A stretch of 40,183 nucleotides of DNA, from contig MAAY01000070.1 in the NCBI GenBank assembly GCA_002162795.1, positions 1 to 40,183 on the forward strand. Reading direction: 5' to 3'. This stretch comes from Rhodobacterales bacterium 56_14_T64. Lineage in GTDB: Bacteria > Pseudomonadota > Alphaproteobacteria > Rhodobacterales > Rhodobacteraceae. This document shows, in pieces, positions 25,331-34,342 of this stretch. Within the stretch, counting starts at the first letter, position 1. Each line of letters begins with the position of its first letter. The translations under genes were made by a program, and so were the position numbers. The notes under the pieces were generated by a model. The model saw only the letters and a list, made by a program, of their open reading frames with translations. It searched no databases and was not told the DNA's origin.

Positions 25331-27187
25331 ATGACCGTTAAACCAAAGTCCACCCGCGAGTTGATGGGCTGGCTCTGGCGGGGCTATCTGCGCCACTACA
25401 TGCCACTGCTCAGCCTTGCCATCATGTTCATGCTGATCGAGGGCGGCACCGTCGGCGGGCTCAGTTACATGATGCAGCCGATGTTCGATCAGGTGTTTGT
25501 GGCGGGCAATACAGATGCCCTGTTCTGGGTTGCATTGGCATTTTTTGTCATCTTCACCTTGCGGGGCATGGCCAGTGTTGGTCAAAAAGTCATTCTCAGC
25601 AAGATATCGCAAACCTCGGCCGCACATCTGCGCAAGGATATGCTAGCGCGGCTGATCCGGCAGGATCCCTCGTTTCACCAAATTCATCCGCCCGGATTTT
25701 TGATCCAGCGGGTGCAGAGCGACGTGATGGCGATCAACCAGGTCTGGCAGGCGGTGATCACGGGGGCCGGTCGCGACATGGCGCAATTGGTGGCGGTGAT
25801 CGGAGTTGCCATCAGTGTGGACTGGATCTGGACCGTGATCATGTTGGTCGGGCTACCTCTGCTATTGGTGCCAATATCGGCCATCCAGCGTTATGTGCGC
25901 AAAAAAGCCAGCCAAGCCCGCGATCTGGGCGCCTCTCTGGCCGTTCGCCTGGACGAGATTTTTCACGGCATGGTCCCGATCAAACTGAATAACCTTGAGG
26001 ACTACCAAACCAAGCGTTTCGGCGATCAGACCAGCACCTTTGTGCGGGCCGAGGTCCGAGCCTCGTTTGGCACCGCTTCGATCACCGGCATGATCGACAT
26101 CATGGCCGGACTTGGAGTGATGAGCGTGGTGCTTTATGGCGGCGGCGAGATCATTTCCGGCGAGAAAACGGTCGGTCAGTTCATGACCTTTTTCACCGCC
26201 ATTGGCCTGGCCTTTGACCCCATGCGCCGACTGGCCGCCATCAGTGGCACCTGGCAGGCGGCAGCGGCGGCGCTAGAGCGGATCAAAGAATTGATGGACG
26301 CACCGATCCTGCTGCACTCGCCAGCCAAGCCGCTTGCGCTGCCCAGCGGGTTGCCGCAGATCCAGCTGGATGCAGTGACCCTGCGCTATGGTGAGGCGGC
26401 AGTTCTGAACGATCTGTCGCTGGTGGCCGAGGCGGGCAAGACCACGGCGCTGGTTGGTGCCTCGGGGGCTGGAAAATCGACCATTTTCAACCTGCTGACT
26501 CGGCTGATTGACCCGCAAGAGGGTGCGGTGACGGTTGGTGGGGTTGCGGTCAAAGATCTGGCCCTGGACAAGCTGCGCAACCTGTTCTCGGTGGTGACAC
26601 AAGAGGCGCTGCTGTTCGACGAGACACTGCGCGAGAATATTCTTCTGGGCCAAACCGACATCAGCGATGCCCGCCTGCAAGAGGTTCTGGAAGCCGCGCA
26701 TGTGGCGGATTTCCTGCCCAAGCTGACAAACGGTCTCGACACACTGGTGGGGCCGCGTGGCTCGGCGCTTTCTGGTGGTCAGCGTCAGCGGGTGGTAATC
26801 GCCCGGGCACTGCTGCGCGACAGCCCTATCCTGCTGCTGGACGAGGCAACTTCGGCGCTGGATGCCCAATCCGAGAAAGTGGTGCAACAGGCGCTAGACA
26901 GGCTGTCTGGCGGTCGTACTACATTGGTGATTGCGCACAGGCTGTCGACCATCCGCAATGCCGACAAGATCATCGTGATGGAGCGCGGCCAGGTGGCCGA
27001 TCAGGGCAGTCATGATGAATTGCTGGCCCGTGGCGGCATCTATGCCGACCTATACCGGCTGCAGTTCCAGGATGGCAAAACCCTTGTCGATCCAGTTGGT
27101 GTCGCCGCCCAAATTCCAACCGTCACCCAGGATGCCACCATCCAGCCCGGCTGGTGGCGCCGCTTTAGCCGCAAGGTTTTCGGCTAA
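25331..27187 (+). CDS. ABC exporter with fused membrane and ATPase domains (MsbA type)
   Basis: About 618 residues. The type I exporter membrane domain (~20-310, six helices) is fused to one ATPase domain. Walker A is GASGAGKST (~376-384), the signature LSGGQRQR, Walker B ILLLDEATSALD and the switch His in VIAHRLSTI. It should function as a homodimer in the inner membrane; lipids or hydrophobic compounds are typical cargo, but the actual one is unknown. The ATG at 25331 has GAAGG eight nt away; ATG 25295 has an AAAGG only three nt away and would add 12 residues. Copy 3 of the dispersed palindrome follows the stop. Confidence 0.92.
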   Translation: MTVKPKSTRELMGWLWRGYLRHYMPLLSLAIMFMLIEGGTVGGLSYMMQPMFDQVFVAGNTDALFWVALAFFVIFTLRGMASVGQKVILSKISQTSAAHLRKDMLARLIRQDPSFHQIHPPGFLIQRVQSDVMAINQVWQAVITGAGRDMAQLVAVIGVAISVDWIWTVIMLVGLPLLLVPISAIQRYVRKKASQARDLGASLAVRLDEIFHGMVPIKLNNLEDYQTKRFGDQTSTFVRAEVRASFGTASITGMIDIMAGLGVMSVVLYGGGEIISGEKTVGQFMTFFTAIGLAFDPMRRLAAISGTWQAAAAALERIKELMDAPILLHSPAKPLALPSGLPQIQLDAVTLRYGEAAVLNDLSLVAEAGKTTALVGASGAGKSTIFNLLTRLIDPQEGAVTVGGVAVKDLALDKLRNLFSVVTQEALLFDETLRENILLGQTDISDARLQEVLEAAHVADFLPKLTNGLDTLVGPRGSALSGGQRQRVVIARALLRDSPILLLDEATSALDAQSEKVVQQALDRLSGGRTTLVIAHRLSTIRNADKIIVMERGQVADQGSHDELLARGGIYADLYRLQFQDGKTLVDPVGVAAQIPTVTQDATIQPGWWRRFSRKVFG

Positions 27188-27194
27188 GGACTGT

Positions 27195-27219
27195 GTAGGG
27201 TGCGTGCTTGCACGCACCG
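27195..27219. repeat. Dispersed palindromic 25-bp element, copy 3
   Basis: Inverted relative to copies 1 and 2 on the window's + strand and with one base change, which makes the arms GGTGCGTGC and GCACGCACC a perfect 9-bp pairing. It lies 7 nt after the ABC exporter stop and 8 nt before the stop of the convergent glycosyltransferase gene. Confidence 0.85.
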
Positions 27220-27226
27220 CTGCGCT

Positions 27227-27907
27227 TCATTTGCGGTATGACCGGGCCAGCGCCTCGGGGTTTGCGCCGGTAAAATAACGCGCCAGCAACCACAGATTTC
27301 GCGCGCCGCGTCGCAGCCAGCCCTGTTGCTGATAGCGCGCAGCACTGGTCAGCGCGCGGATCGGCAATTCCGTCAAGCCCTGCAAGCGGCGCACCAAGTC
27401 TACGTCTTCCATCAAAACCTGGTCCGGATATCCCCCTGCCGCGTCATAATCGCTGCGGCGTATCAGCAGCGCCTGGTCTCCGTAAGGCATGCCAAGCAGG
27501 TGGGATCGCAGATTGGCCCAACCTGCCACCACAATGGGCATCACGCCCCGCGCCCGGAACGCCAGCCGGAAATAGGCTGCCCTGCCCTGCCCATGCAACA
27601 AATGTTGCGACACCACCGCACTCCAGCCCGGTTCAAGCTGGGTATCTGCATGCAGCACCAACAGCCAATCGCCCCGCGCTGCAGCACAACCGCGCTGCAA
27701 TTGCCCTCCACGAGACGCAGCCCCTTGAACCAGCCGCGCCCCCGCCGACTCGGCGATCCGCTGGGTTGCGTCCTGCGACCCTCCGTCAGTGATCACCACT
27801 TCGCGGATCAACCCGTCGACAAGCCCTTCCATCAGCGCCTCCAGGCAACCCGGCAGTTCCGCTTCGGCGTTCAGGGTCGGGATCACAATGCTAATCTCGG
27901 CAGGCAT
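27227..27907 (-). CDS. Family 2 glycosyltransferase (TIGR04283-like)
   Basis: A 226-residue GT-A glycosyltransferase. It starts ISIVIPTLNAEAELPGCLEAL, followed by VVITDGGSQDAT and the metal-binding LLVLHADTQL region. These features and the short length fit the TIGR04283 group, some members of which are annotated for arsenosugar biosynthesis; no arsenic gene is seen here, so the sugar acceptor is open. A Trp/Arg-rich C-terminal segment (NLWLLARYFTG) may contact the membrane. It is divergent from ygfZ. Confidence 0.85.
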   Translation of the reverse strand: MPAEISIVIPTLNAEAELPGCLEALMEGLVDGLIREVVITDGGSQDATQRIAESAGARLVQGAASRGGQLQRGCAAARGDWLLVLHADTQLEPGWSAVVSQHLLHGQGRAAYFRLAFRARGVMPIVVAGWANLRSHLLGMPYGDQALLIRRSDYDAAGGYPDQVLMEDVDLVRRLQGLTELPIRALTSAARYQQQGWLRRGARNLWLLARYFTGANPEALARSYRK

Positions 27908-27985
27908 CTGAGGGTTTTCCTGTTTTCTTCCGTCTGGGTTGCTATATCACTGCCACTGGATATGACCACGTCAATGGAGCCCCCA

Positions 27986-28726
27986 ATGAGCCAACGCCGC
28001 ATTCTGCGCCTGTCCGGCCCTGACACCCGTACCTTCCTGCAGGGGCTAGTGACCAATGACGTGGATAAAATCGATCAGGGGCTTGTTTATGCCGCCCTGC
28101 TGACACCGCAGGGGAAATACCTGGCCGATTTCTTCTTGCTGGCTGACGGCGCGGATGTGCTGCTGGACGTTGCCGCTGATCTGTCTGAGGGCCTGGTCAA
28201 ACGTTTGTCGATGTACCGGTTGCGCGCCAAGGTCGAAATTTCGACCAGTGATCTCGATGTGCGTCGCGGCACCGGGGAAGCCCTGGAAAAGGCGCTATCT
28301 GACCCACGTCACCCCGACATGGGCTGGCGTCTCTACGGTGATGAAGGCGGTGACGACGGCAGCGATTGGGACGCAATCCGTGTTGCTCACTGCATACCCG
28401 AAACCGGCGTTGAGCTCACCACCGACAGCTTCATTCTCGAAATCGGGTTTGAGGCGCTGAATGGCGTCGATTTTCGCAAAGGCTGTTATGTCGGCCAGGA
28501 AGTCACCGCGCGGATGAAGCACAAGACAACCCTGCGCAAAGGCTTGTACCAGGTCGAGATCGACGGTCAGGCAACACCGGGAACCGAAGTCACTGCAGGC
28601 GGCAAGACGGTCGGCACCCTGTTTACTCAATCCGGCCACCGGGCGCTTGCCTACCTGCGCTATGACCGTGCCACCAAAGACATGTCAGCAGGCGAGGCAA
28701 CTGTTCGATTAACCAATCAGGGTTGA
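27986..28726 (+). CDS. ygfZ: YgfZ/GcvT-domain folate-binding protein
   Basis: A 246-residue YgfZ-type protein with the GcvT fold. The signature KGCYVGQEVTARM is at 165-177, with the conserved Cys167. YgfZ and its homologues assist repair or maturation of certain Fe-S enzymes, using a folate. The start at 27986 is preceded by GGAG five nt away; upstream in-frame ATGs at 27962 and 27974 lack ribosome sites. The serine dehydratase in this window is one Fe-S enzyme that could depend on it, but that is speculative. Confidence 0.9.
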   Translation: MSQRRILRLSGPDTRTFLQGLVTNDVDKIDQGLVYAALLTPQGKYLADFFLLADGADVLLDVAADLSEGLVKRLSMYRLRAKVEISTSDLDVRRGTGEALEKALSDPRHPDMGWRLYGDEGGDDGSDWDAIRVAHCIPETGVELTTDSFILEIGFEALNGVDFRKGCYVGQEVTARMKHKTTLRKGLYQVEIDGQATPGTEVTAGGKTVGTLFTQSGHRALAYLRYDRATKDMSAGEATVRLTNQG

Positions 28727-28782
28727 GCTTTACCGCTGCCCGGTCCACGATCCGTCATCTCTGGTAAGGAACGAGGCCCCCG

Positions 28783-29706
28783 GTGTTGCAACTCTATATC
28801 GCCATCTGGCGCGTCAGTGGTCGTCGTCAGCTTGTTCTGATCACATTGTCCATTGCGATTGCCGCTCTGGCAGCGCTGCCGTTGAAGTTTCAGCAGGAAA
28901 TCGTCAACACCCTGACTGATGGCGAAGCAACCGCAGAGACGTTATTTCTGCTGGGGGCTGGCATGATGGGGGCGATCCTACTCAGCCTGGCGCTGAAGTG
29001 GTTGATGGGGCTGCGCTCGGGCGTGCTGGGCGAGGACATCATCCGGCTGCTGCGGCAACGATTGTACAGGGACACCAACCGCGACCAACAGGAACCGGGC
29101 GCCATACAAACCGGCACGCTGACCACCGCCATTTCCGCCGAGGCTGAGGAGCTGGGCAAATTTGCCGGCAGCGCCTATTCCGAGCCGGTGGTGCAGATCG
29201 GCACATTGATCAGCGTGATCGGCTTCATTGCCTCTACCCAACCGGGGTTGGGCGCAATTGCACTGGCCATGATTGCGCCGCAGGTGCTGCTGGTGCTGTT
29301 CACTCAAGGCAGAATCAATACCCTGGTGGCCAGCCGAGTCCACATCCTGCGCCAAGCCACCAGTCAGATCGGTGCAGACGAAACCAATGTCATCGTGCAA
29401 GCGGTTCTGGAGGAATTTGACGAGATTTTCGAGACCCGCCGACGCATGTTTGTCTGGAAACTGTCGACCAAATTTCTGCTAAGCACAATCAACGGTGCAG
29501 GTACGGTCGCAGTGTTGATGCTGGGTGGCTGGATGGTCCTGCAGGGGCGCACCGACGTTGGCACAGTGGTCGCCGCAACTTTAGGGTTGGCACGGTTGCA
29601 ATCCCCAACCGCCTTCCTGATTGCCTTCTATCGGCAGGTCAGCGCCAATCGAGTCAAATTCGAACTATTGCGTGACATTCTACCGCTCCCCAAAAAGCCT
29701 CGTTAA
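28783..29706 (+). CDS. Stand-alone ABC transporter membrane domain protein
   Basis: A 307-residue protein with five or six hydrophobic helices laid out as in the membrane half of type I ABC exporters, but with no ATPase domain and no ATPase gene adjacent. The family is known as isolated ABC membrane regions (ABC_membrane_3-like). The start is a GTG at 28783 with GAGG nearby; TTG 28786 is possible. The partner ATPase, if any, must be elsewhere, or the protein has another role. It ends 147 bp before the secreted protein gene; a short CTTCCC/GGGAAG hairpin (29737-29751) lies in that gap. Confidence 0.75.
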   Translation: MLQLYIAIWRVSGRRQLVLITLSIAIAALAALPLKFQQEIVNTLTDGEATAETLFLLGAGMMGAILLSLALKWLMGLRSGVLGEDIIRLLRQRLYRDTNRDQQEPGAIQTGTLTTAISAEAEELGKFAGSAYSEPVVQIGTLISVIGFIASTQPGLGAIALAMIAPQVLLVLFTQGRINTLVASRVHILRQATSQIGADETNVIVQAVLEEFDEIFETRRRMFVWKLSTKFLLSTINGAGTVAVLMLGGWMVLQGRTDVGTVVAATLGLARLQSPTAFLIAFYRQVSANRVKFELLRDILPLPKKPR

Positions 29707-29853
29707 AAACACATGCATACATGCCAAACACCCCACCTTCCCCTAGGGAAGTTACCGTGCAAATTTGGATGATCTCGTTAATTTTAAGTGAACGTAGTTA
29801 GGAAATCGAACTCCGGCGTGCCAATTTACGGGTAAATATCAGAGGATATATTT

Positions 29854-30399
29854 ATGCGATTATTGATTGCACTAGCATTGGCTGCCGCCCCCGCACTGCC
29901 TGCCTCTGCGGTTACCGCCGCCAACTACTGGAATTACGACGATTGGCATGTTTCGGTAGACCGGATCGACACCGGAGAAGACCTTCGCATTACCTGCTAT
30001 GCTCACACAGGTGGAGACGGCGATCCGGTCTGGGCACTGGAGGTATCAAATGGCGATGCCGGGCCACCCGACTATTTCCCGGCTCCACGGCTGATTGAAA
30101 TTGCCCCCAGCCATCACCTGACTGCAATGCACGACCAGCAATCCATCGAGTTTGAGTTTGACTCGGGCAGCACAGTACATGGCGACGTTATCGCCTATAT
30201 TAACGACGAAGGCCTTTATCAGGCCGAAAGCGCTCCCTCGCACAACTCGGTCCTGACAATGCTCATTTCGATGCGCCACGGTGCCACAGTCGATGCGCGG
30301 GCTGATGGTCAGGTCATTGCCACGGCATCGCTAAAGGGGTTCACAGCGGCGTATGGCAAGATGATGGATGAATGCGGCTTTACGCTGTCGCTGAACTAA
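29854..30399 (+). CDS. Secreted protein of unknown function
   Basis: A 181-residue protein with a clear signal peptide (MRLLIALALAAAPALPASA, cleavage near 19), so periplasmic or exported. The mature part is mainly polar and acidic and has two cysteines, Cys48 and Cys174, that could form a disulfide. I do not recognise a domain. An AGAGGA site precedes the ATG. It ends at a strong bidirectional terminator shared with efp. Confidence 0.7.
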   Translation: MRLLIALALAAAPALPASAVTAANYWNYDDWHVSVDRIDTGEDLRITCYAHTGGDGDPVWALEVSNGDAGPPDYFPAPRLIEIAPSHHLTAMHDQQSIEFEFDSGSTVHGDVIAYINDEGLYQAESAPSHNSVLTMLISMRHGATVDARADGQVIATASLKGFTAAYGKMMDECGFTLSLN

Positions 30400-30419
30400 T
30401 AGGTAACCAATAGAAATCA

Positions 30420-30455
30420 AAAAAGCCCCGTGCTGCTATCAGCACGGGGCTTTTT
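30420..30455. terminator. Bidirectional intrinsic terminator
   Basis: A perfect 16-bp stem, AAAAAGCCCCGTGCTG (30420-30435) against 30440-30455, with a CTAT loop, between the convergent secreted-protein and efp genes. Confidence 0.96.
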
Positions 30456-30474
30456 CATTGCAGTGCCGAACCAA

Positions 30475-31038
30475 TTAGGCGCGCTCGGAATATTCCATGG
30501 TGTCGGTGTTGACGACGATCATTTCGTCCTGACCGACAAAAGGTGGCACCATCACTTTGACGCCATTGTCCAGAACCGCTGGCTTGAATGACTTCGCAGC
30601 AGTCTGGCCTTTTACCACTGGCTCAGTTTCAGCGACTTGGCAGATCACCTTTTGTGGCACCTTGGCGTGTAGAGCTTCGGTTTCGTGAAATTCGACCACA
30701 ATGGTCATGCCGTCCTGCAGGAACGGGCGACGATCGCCCAGCAACTCACTTGGCAGTTCGATCTGTTCGTAGGTTTCGGTGTCCATGAACACAAGCATGC
30801 CGTCGCTCTCATAGAGAAACTGCTGATCTTTCTGCTCCAGGCGTACTTTTTCAACTTTGTCGGCGCTGCGGAACCGTTCATTAAGCTTAGAGCCGTTACG
30901 CAGGTTGCGCAGCTCAACCTGGGCAAATGCGCCACCCTTGCCGGGTTTGACGTGATCGACCTTAACAGCCGCCCAAAGTCCACCGTTGTGCTCGAGCACG
31001 GCGCCGGGGCGGATTTCGTTTCCATTGATCTTGGGCAT
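30475..31038 (-). CDS. efp: Elongation factor P
   Basis: A 187-residue EF-P that relieves ribosome stalling at polyproline stretches. The KOW-like N-terminal domain has the tip loop KPGKGGAF with Lys34, the residue modified by beta-lysylation in many bacteria; two OB domains follow. The C-terminus ([11 protein letters not shown]) is typical. A GGAGG-containing leader (TCCGGAGG) lies upstream. No EpmA/EpmB genes are in the window, so the modification state is unknown. Confidence 0.96.
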   Translation of the reverse strand: MPKINGNEIRPGAVLEHNGGLWAAVKVDHVKPGKGGAFAQVELRNLRNGSKLNERFRSADKVEKVRLEQKDQQFLYESDGMLVFMDTETYEQIELPSELLGDRRPFLQDGMTIVVEFHETEALHAKVPQKVICQVAETEPVVKGQTAAKSFKPAVLDNGVKVMVPPFVGQDEMIVVNTDTMEYSERA

Positions 31039-31142
31039 GAGAAAAATCCTGTCCGGAGGTTGATGGTTTGTTAACCGATCCTATATCTGGCAGGTCCCAG
31101 ACTGGCAAGACAACGATATTTTGTGGTTAGCAAGAAAAAGGT

Positions 31143-31170
31143 ATGCACAAATTGCATAGCAGTCATGCAA
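31143..31170. promoter_or_regulatory. Overlapping inverted repeats upstream of the DUF6280-like gene
   Basis: ATGCA(31143-31147)-N5-TGCAT(31153-31157) overlaps TTGCAT(31152-31157)-N7-ATGCAA(31165-31170). Two overlapping dyads in the 216-bp efp/DUF6280-like divergent region resemble a regulator site. No known box was recognised. Confidence 0.35.
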
Positions 31171-31254
31171 CAACAGCCTATCCGAATCGATCTAGATCAG
31201 TCATAAGGAGCGCCACGCCAAAATTGCAATAGCAAGAACAACAAAGGAAACGAG

Positions 31255-31572
31255 ATGAGAGATTTCGTTGACGGCACAGCCTTTAACAATGAGCAAGGCA
31301 ACCGAGCCCGTAAACTGTTCGCAGCTGTAGTCTTGGCTGCACTGGATGATGCCATTGCTGATGACAAGAAATATGGCAATGGACCTGAGCAAATTGCTCG
31401 CTGGGCACGCTCGCGCGATGGTCGCGAAGTATTGTCCTGCGCTGGTATCGACCCCAACGAGCGGGTTGTATCGGGGCTAATGGACTTTGTCGGTCGTGGT
31501 GTTCGCACCTCGGTGGCCCTGTCTCGCGAAGAAAGCGAACGCCGCAATGCAGCGCAGGCCGAAGCCGCCTAA
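31255..31572 (+). CDS. Small conserved protein (DUF6280-like)
   Basis: A 105-residue soluble, charged protein: MRDFVDGTAFNNEQGNRA, then an Ala-rich helix (LFAAVVLAALDDAIADD) and a KYGNGPEQIARWARSRDG segment. I associate it with DUF6280, a family I know mainly from Rhodobacteraceae, without assigned function. An AAAGGAAACGAG site precedes the ATG and a terminator follows. The long leader with inverted repeats suggests regulation. Confidence 0.75.
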   Translation: MRDFVDGTAFNNEQGNRARKLFAAVVLAALDDAIADDKKYGNGPEQIARWARSRDGREVLSCAGIDPNERVVSGLMDFVGRGVRTSVALSREESERRNAAQAEAA

Positions 31573-31595
31573 ACACACTGCAGACTTTACTATAG

Positions 31596-31623
31596 AAAAG
31601 CGCGTCCTGGGGGGCGCGTTTTT
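31596..31623 (+). terminator. Intrinsic terminator
   Basis: AAAAGCGCGTCC pairs with GGGCGCGTTTTT (one or two wobble pairs) around a short loop, followed by the T-run, 24 nt after the DUF6280-like stop. Confidence 0.8.
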
Positions 31624-31710
31624 CTATTTCAGAACTTCGTTTTTGACAGCCCCCGGACTTCCCTCATTGCGTAATATAGGTCATGCCAACAGCGACACAG
31701 GAGGCAGACC

Positions 31711-33165
31711 ATGGCGCGCGCACTGATGATACAAGGCACCGGCAGCAATGTCGGCAAATCGATGATCGTCGCCGGGTTGGCGCGGGCCTTTGTGCGCCGT
31801 GGATTGAGCGTTGCGCCGTTCAAGCCACAGAACATGTCGAACAACGCGGCAGTCACCCCCGAAGGCGGCGAAATTGGCCGCGCACAGGCTCTGCAGGCGC
31901 GTGCCGCCAAGCGTGCCCCCCATACGGACATGAACCCGGTGCTGCTCAAGCCAGAGAGCGACACAGGCGCTCAGGTGATCGTGCAGGGCAAGCGACGTGG
32001 CACGCAGGCCGCTGGGTCCTTTATGCGCGACAAAAGCGGGTTGCTGGAGGCGGCTTTGGAAAGTTTTTATCGGCTGGCATCGGATGTGGATCTGGTTCTG
32101 ATCGAGGGGGCGGGCTCTCCTGCCGAAACTAATCTGCGCAAAAACGACATTGCCAATATGGGCTTTGCCTGCGCGGCGGATGTTCCGGTTGTATTATTAG
32201 GCGACATCCATCGTGGCGGGGTCATTGCACAGATTGTCGGCACCCATACGGTTCTGGACCAGCAGGATCTGGATCGCATTGCAGGCTTTGCAGTGAACCG
32301 TTTTCGCGGCGAGCTAAGCCTGTTTGACGGTGGTCGCGATGATATCGCCCGCCGTACTGGCTGGCCCTCGCTAGGGGTGATCCCCTGGTTCTTTGACGCC
32401 TGGAAACTGCCTGCCGAGGATATGATGGATATCGCGTCGCGCAAGGGCGGCGCTTGCAAAGTGGTGGTGCCGCAGCTGGAACGAATGGCGAATTTTGACG
32501 ATCTGGACCCGCTGGCCGCTGAACCCAACGTCACTGTCGAGATTATCCCCGCAGGAAGCCCCCTGCCCGGCGATGCCGATCTTGTGCTGATACCGGGCAG
32601 TAAATCCACCATTGGCGATCTGGCCTATCTGCGCGCACAGGGCTGGGACATTGACATTCTGGCTCATTACCGTCGCGGTGGGCATGTGCTGGGCTTGTGC
32701 GGCGGTTATCAGATGCTGGGCAAGGAAATCGACGACCCCGAGGGTGTTGACGGCAAGCCAGGAAAAGTTTCCGGGCTGGGATTACTGGATATTTCCACCA
32801 CAATGGCGGGTGAGAAAAAGGTGGCTTTGCGTCAGGCACATACGCTTAACGGCAACGAACCCGTGACAGGATATGAGATCCACATGGGCCGCAGCGAGGG
32901 GCCGGATTGCGGCCGGGCCTGGTTAAGTGTCGAGGGCCGCCCCGAGGGCGCTGCCTCAGCGGACGGACGGGTGCGCGGGTCGTATTTGCACGGGCTGTTT
33001 AGTTCGGATGTTTTCCGGGCCAAGTTCCTGGCGGATCTGGGCCATGAAAGCACTATTGGCTATGATGATGGTGTCGAGGCAACGCTGGATGCACTGGCGG
33101 ATCATCTGGAGCGCTACATGGATCTGGATCAGTTGCTGGAACTGGCACGACCTGTCAGCATCTGA
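31711..33165 (+). CDS. cobQ: Cobyric acid synthase
   Basis: A 484-residue amidotransferase that amidates adenosylcobyrinic acid a,c-diamide at four positions in cobalamin synthesis. The ATP-binding [13 protein letters not shown] is at the N-terminus and the [10 protein letters not shown] substrate segment follows. The class I glutaminase-like domain has nucleophile Cys330 in GLCGGYQML and His427 in GSYLHGLF. A strong AGGAGG site precedes the ATG. No cobalamin riboswitch is visible in the 138 bp upstream, and no other cob gene is in the window. Confidence 0.95.
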   Translation: MARALMIQGTGSNVGKSMIVAGLARAFVRRGLSVAPFKPQNMSNNAAVTPEGGEIGRAQALQARAAKRAPHTDMNPVLLKPESDTGAQVIVQGKRRGTQAAGSFMRDKSGLLEAALESFYRLASDVDLVLIEGAGSPAETNLRKNDIANMGFACAADVPVVLLGDIHRGGVIAQIVGTHTVLDQQDLDRIAGFAVNRFRGELSLFDGGRDDIARRTGWPSLGVIPWFFDAWKLPAEDMMDIASRKGGACKVVVPQLERMANFDDLDPLAAEPNVTVEIIPAGSPLPGDADLVLIPGSKSTIGDLAYLRAQGWDIDILAHYRRGGHVLGLCGGYQMLGKEIDDPEGVDGKPGKVSGLGLLDISTTMAGEKKVALRQAHTLNGNEPVTGYEIHMGRSEGPDCGRAWLSVEGRPEGAASADGRVRGSYLHGLFSSDVFRAKFLADLGHESTIGYDDGVEATLDALADHLERYMDLDQLLELARPVSI

Positions 33166-33186
33166 CAGGCTCCGAAATCGTAACGG

Positions 33187-34266
33187 TTAACCCAGGTCCT
33201 GCACTGCCAAGGCGCGGTGGATTTCGCGACGAACCAGTTTGCGCACGTTGCGGGTGATACGCTCGCCCAGAGCACCCTGTAACTCCTCACGCACGATATC
33301 TGCCACCAATTCACGCAGCGACTCTTCGTCCATGATGGTCTCGTCTGCACTGATGCCACCCAAAACCTCGTCCGCGACCGCCTGCTCGGCTACGCGACCG
33401 GCGTCCAGAGCGTCAACCTCGGGCAGTTCAATTTCAGGCGGATCATATTCAGGCCTGGCGGCAGCCTGCGGACTGGCTTCTACGACATCATCCGCAGTAT
33501 CGACATCCGGCGCCTCAATCGTCTCTTCCTCTAGATCTTCCCAAGCGAGCGTTTCAACGGCGGTGCCGGAAAAATCCTCACCGGATTCGCCATCCGGTTC
33601 CCATTCACCCTCAGCCTGCCCAATGACGGCCTCCAGAGCAGCGATCTTTTCGGCGAAACTAACGGCCGATTTAACTTCATCCGCGGCCTCTGCTCCGCCG
33701 TCAGCCAACATGTCTGCGACGCCAGCGGCCGCAAACAGGGTCGCGTCGGGATTGTGCCAAGGGGCGTCCGTCGGCTGCACGTTTTCGGACTGTGCTTTCT
33801 CGGCTTGCGGCTCGGCCTCTTCTGCGACCGGTTCTGCCGATTGCAACACAACGTCAGCACTCTGCGAGGATGGCTCGACAGTTGCATCTTCAGCAATCAC
33901 TTCGTCAGAAAACTCAACTTCATCCTCAGCTACGTAGATCTCCACCTCGAGCTCGGCGTCTTGCAAACTGCCAAGATCCGCGCCGTTAAAGTCAGTTTCG
34001 ATCTCAACCGGGTTTTCATCACGCTGGGTGTCAGGTTGGCGGCTGGCAGCATCCTCTGCTGCAATATCCTTTGGCGCAAAATATTTCGCTGTGTCCAGCG
34101 CCACATCAGCCACCCTCAGCGAGGGCGTCAGGACCAGGCGTGGGGGCGATGTCCGCGCTGGTGCAGGCACTCCTGCCAAAACAGAATCACGTCCATCCTC
34201 ACTCACCAATCGGCGAATCGAAGACAGCACATCCTCTATCTCAGCATGGGTTACAGGTTCGGACAT
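33187..34266 (-). CDS. PopZ-like acidic polar-organizer candidate
   Basis: A 359-residue acidic protein with three parts. The first ~25 residues (EIEDVLSSIRRLVSEDG) are a helix strikingly like the PopZ N-terminus (EEILASIRRIISED). A long Glu/Ala/Asp/Pro-rich disordered-type linker follows (~30-310). The C-terminal helices (LRELVADIVREELQ, then ITRNVRKLVRREIHRAL) resemble the PopZ oligomerization helices. Caulobacter PopZ is shorter (177 aa) but has the same order: N-terminal helix, acidic linker, C-terminal helices. The gene follows tolC and pcm on the same strand, the neighbourhood of popZ in other alphaproteobacteria. Polar scaffolding of the centromere is therefore an attractive but unproven role. 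Confidence 0.6.
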   Translation of the reverse strand: MSEPVTHAEIEDVLSSIRRLVSEDGRDSVLAGVPAPARTSPPRLVLTPSLRVADVALDTAKYFAPKDIAAEDAASRQPDTQRDENPVEIETDFNGADLGSLQDAELEVEIYVAEDEVEFSDEVIAEDATVEPSSQSADVVLQSAEPVAEEAEPQAEKAQSENVQPTDAPWHNPDATLFAAAGVADMLADGGAEAADEVKSAVSFAEKIAALEAVIGQAEGEWEPDGESGEDFSGTAVETLAWEDLEEETIEAPDVDTADDVVEASPQAAARPEYDPPEIELPEVDALDAGRVAEQAVADEVLGGISADETIMDEESLRELVADIVREELQGALGERITRNVRKLVRREIHRALAVQDLG

Positions 34267-34342
34267 ATCTCACTCACCACTTTCGCCTCATATGCGAAGT
34301 GTAACGGGATTAGCTTTATCGCACAACTGATAGAACGAATTG

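Noticed and set aside
31572-31710. Cobalamin riboswitch sought upstream of cobQ
   Set aside because: The interval is only 138 bp, mostly taken by a terminator, and lacks a B12-box-like element.
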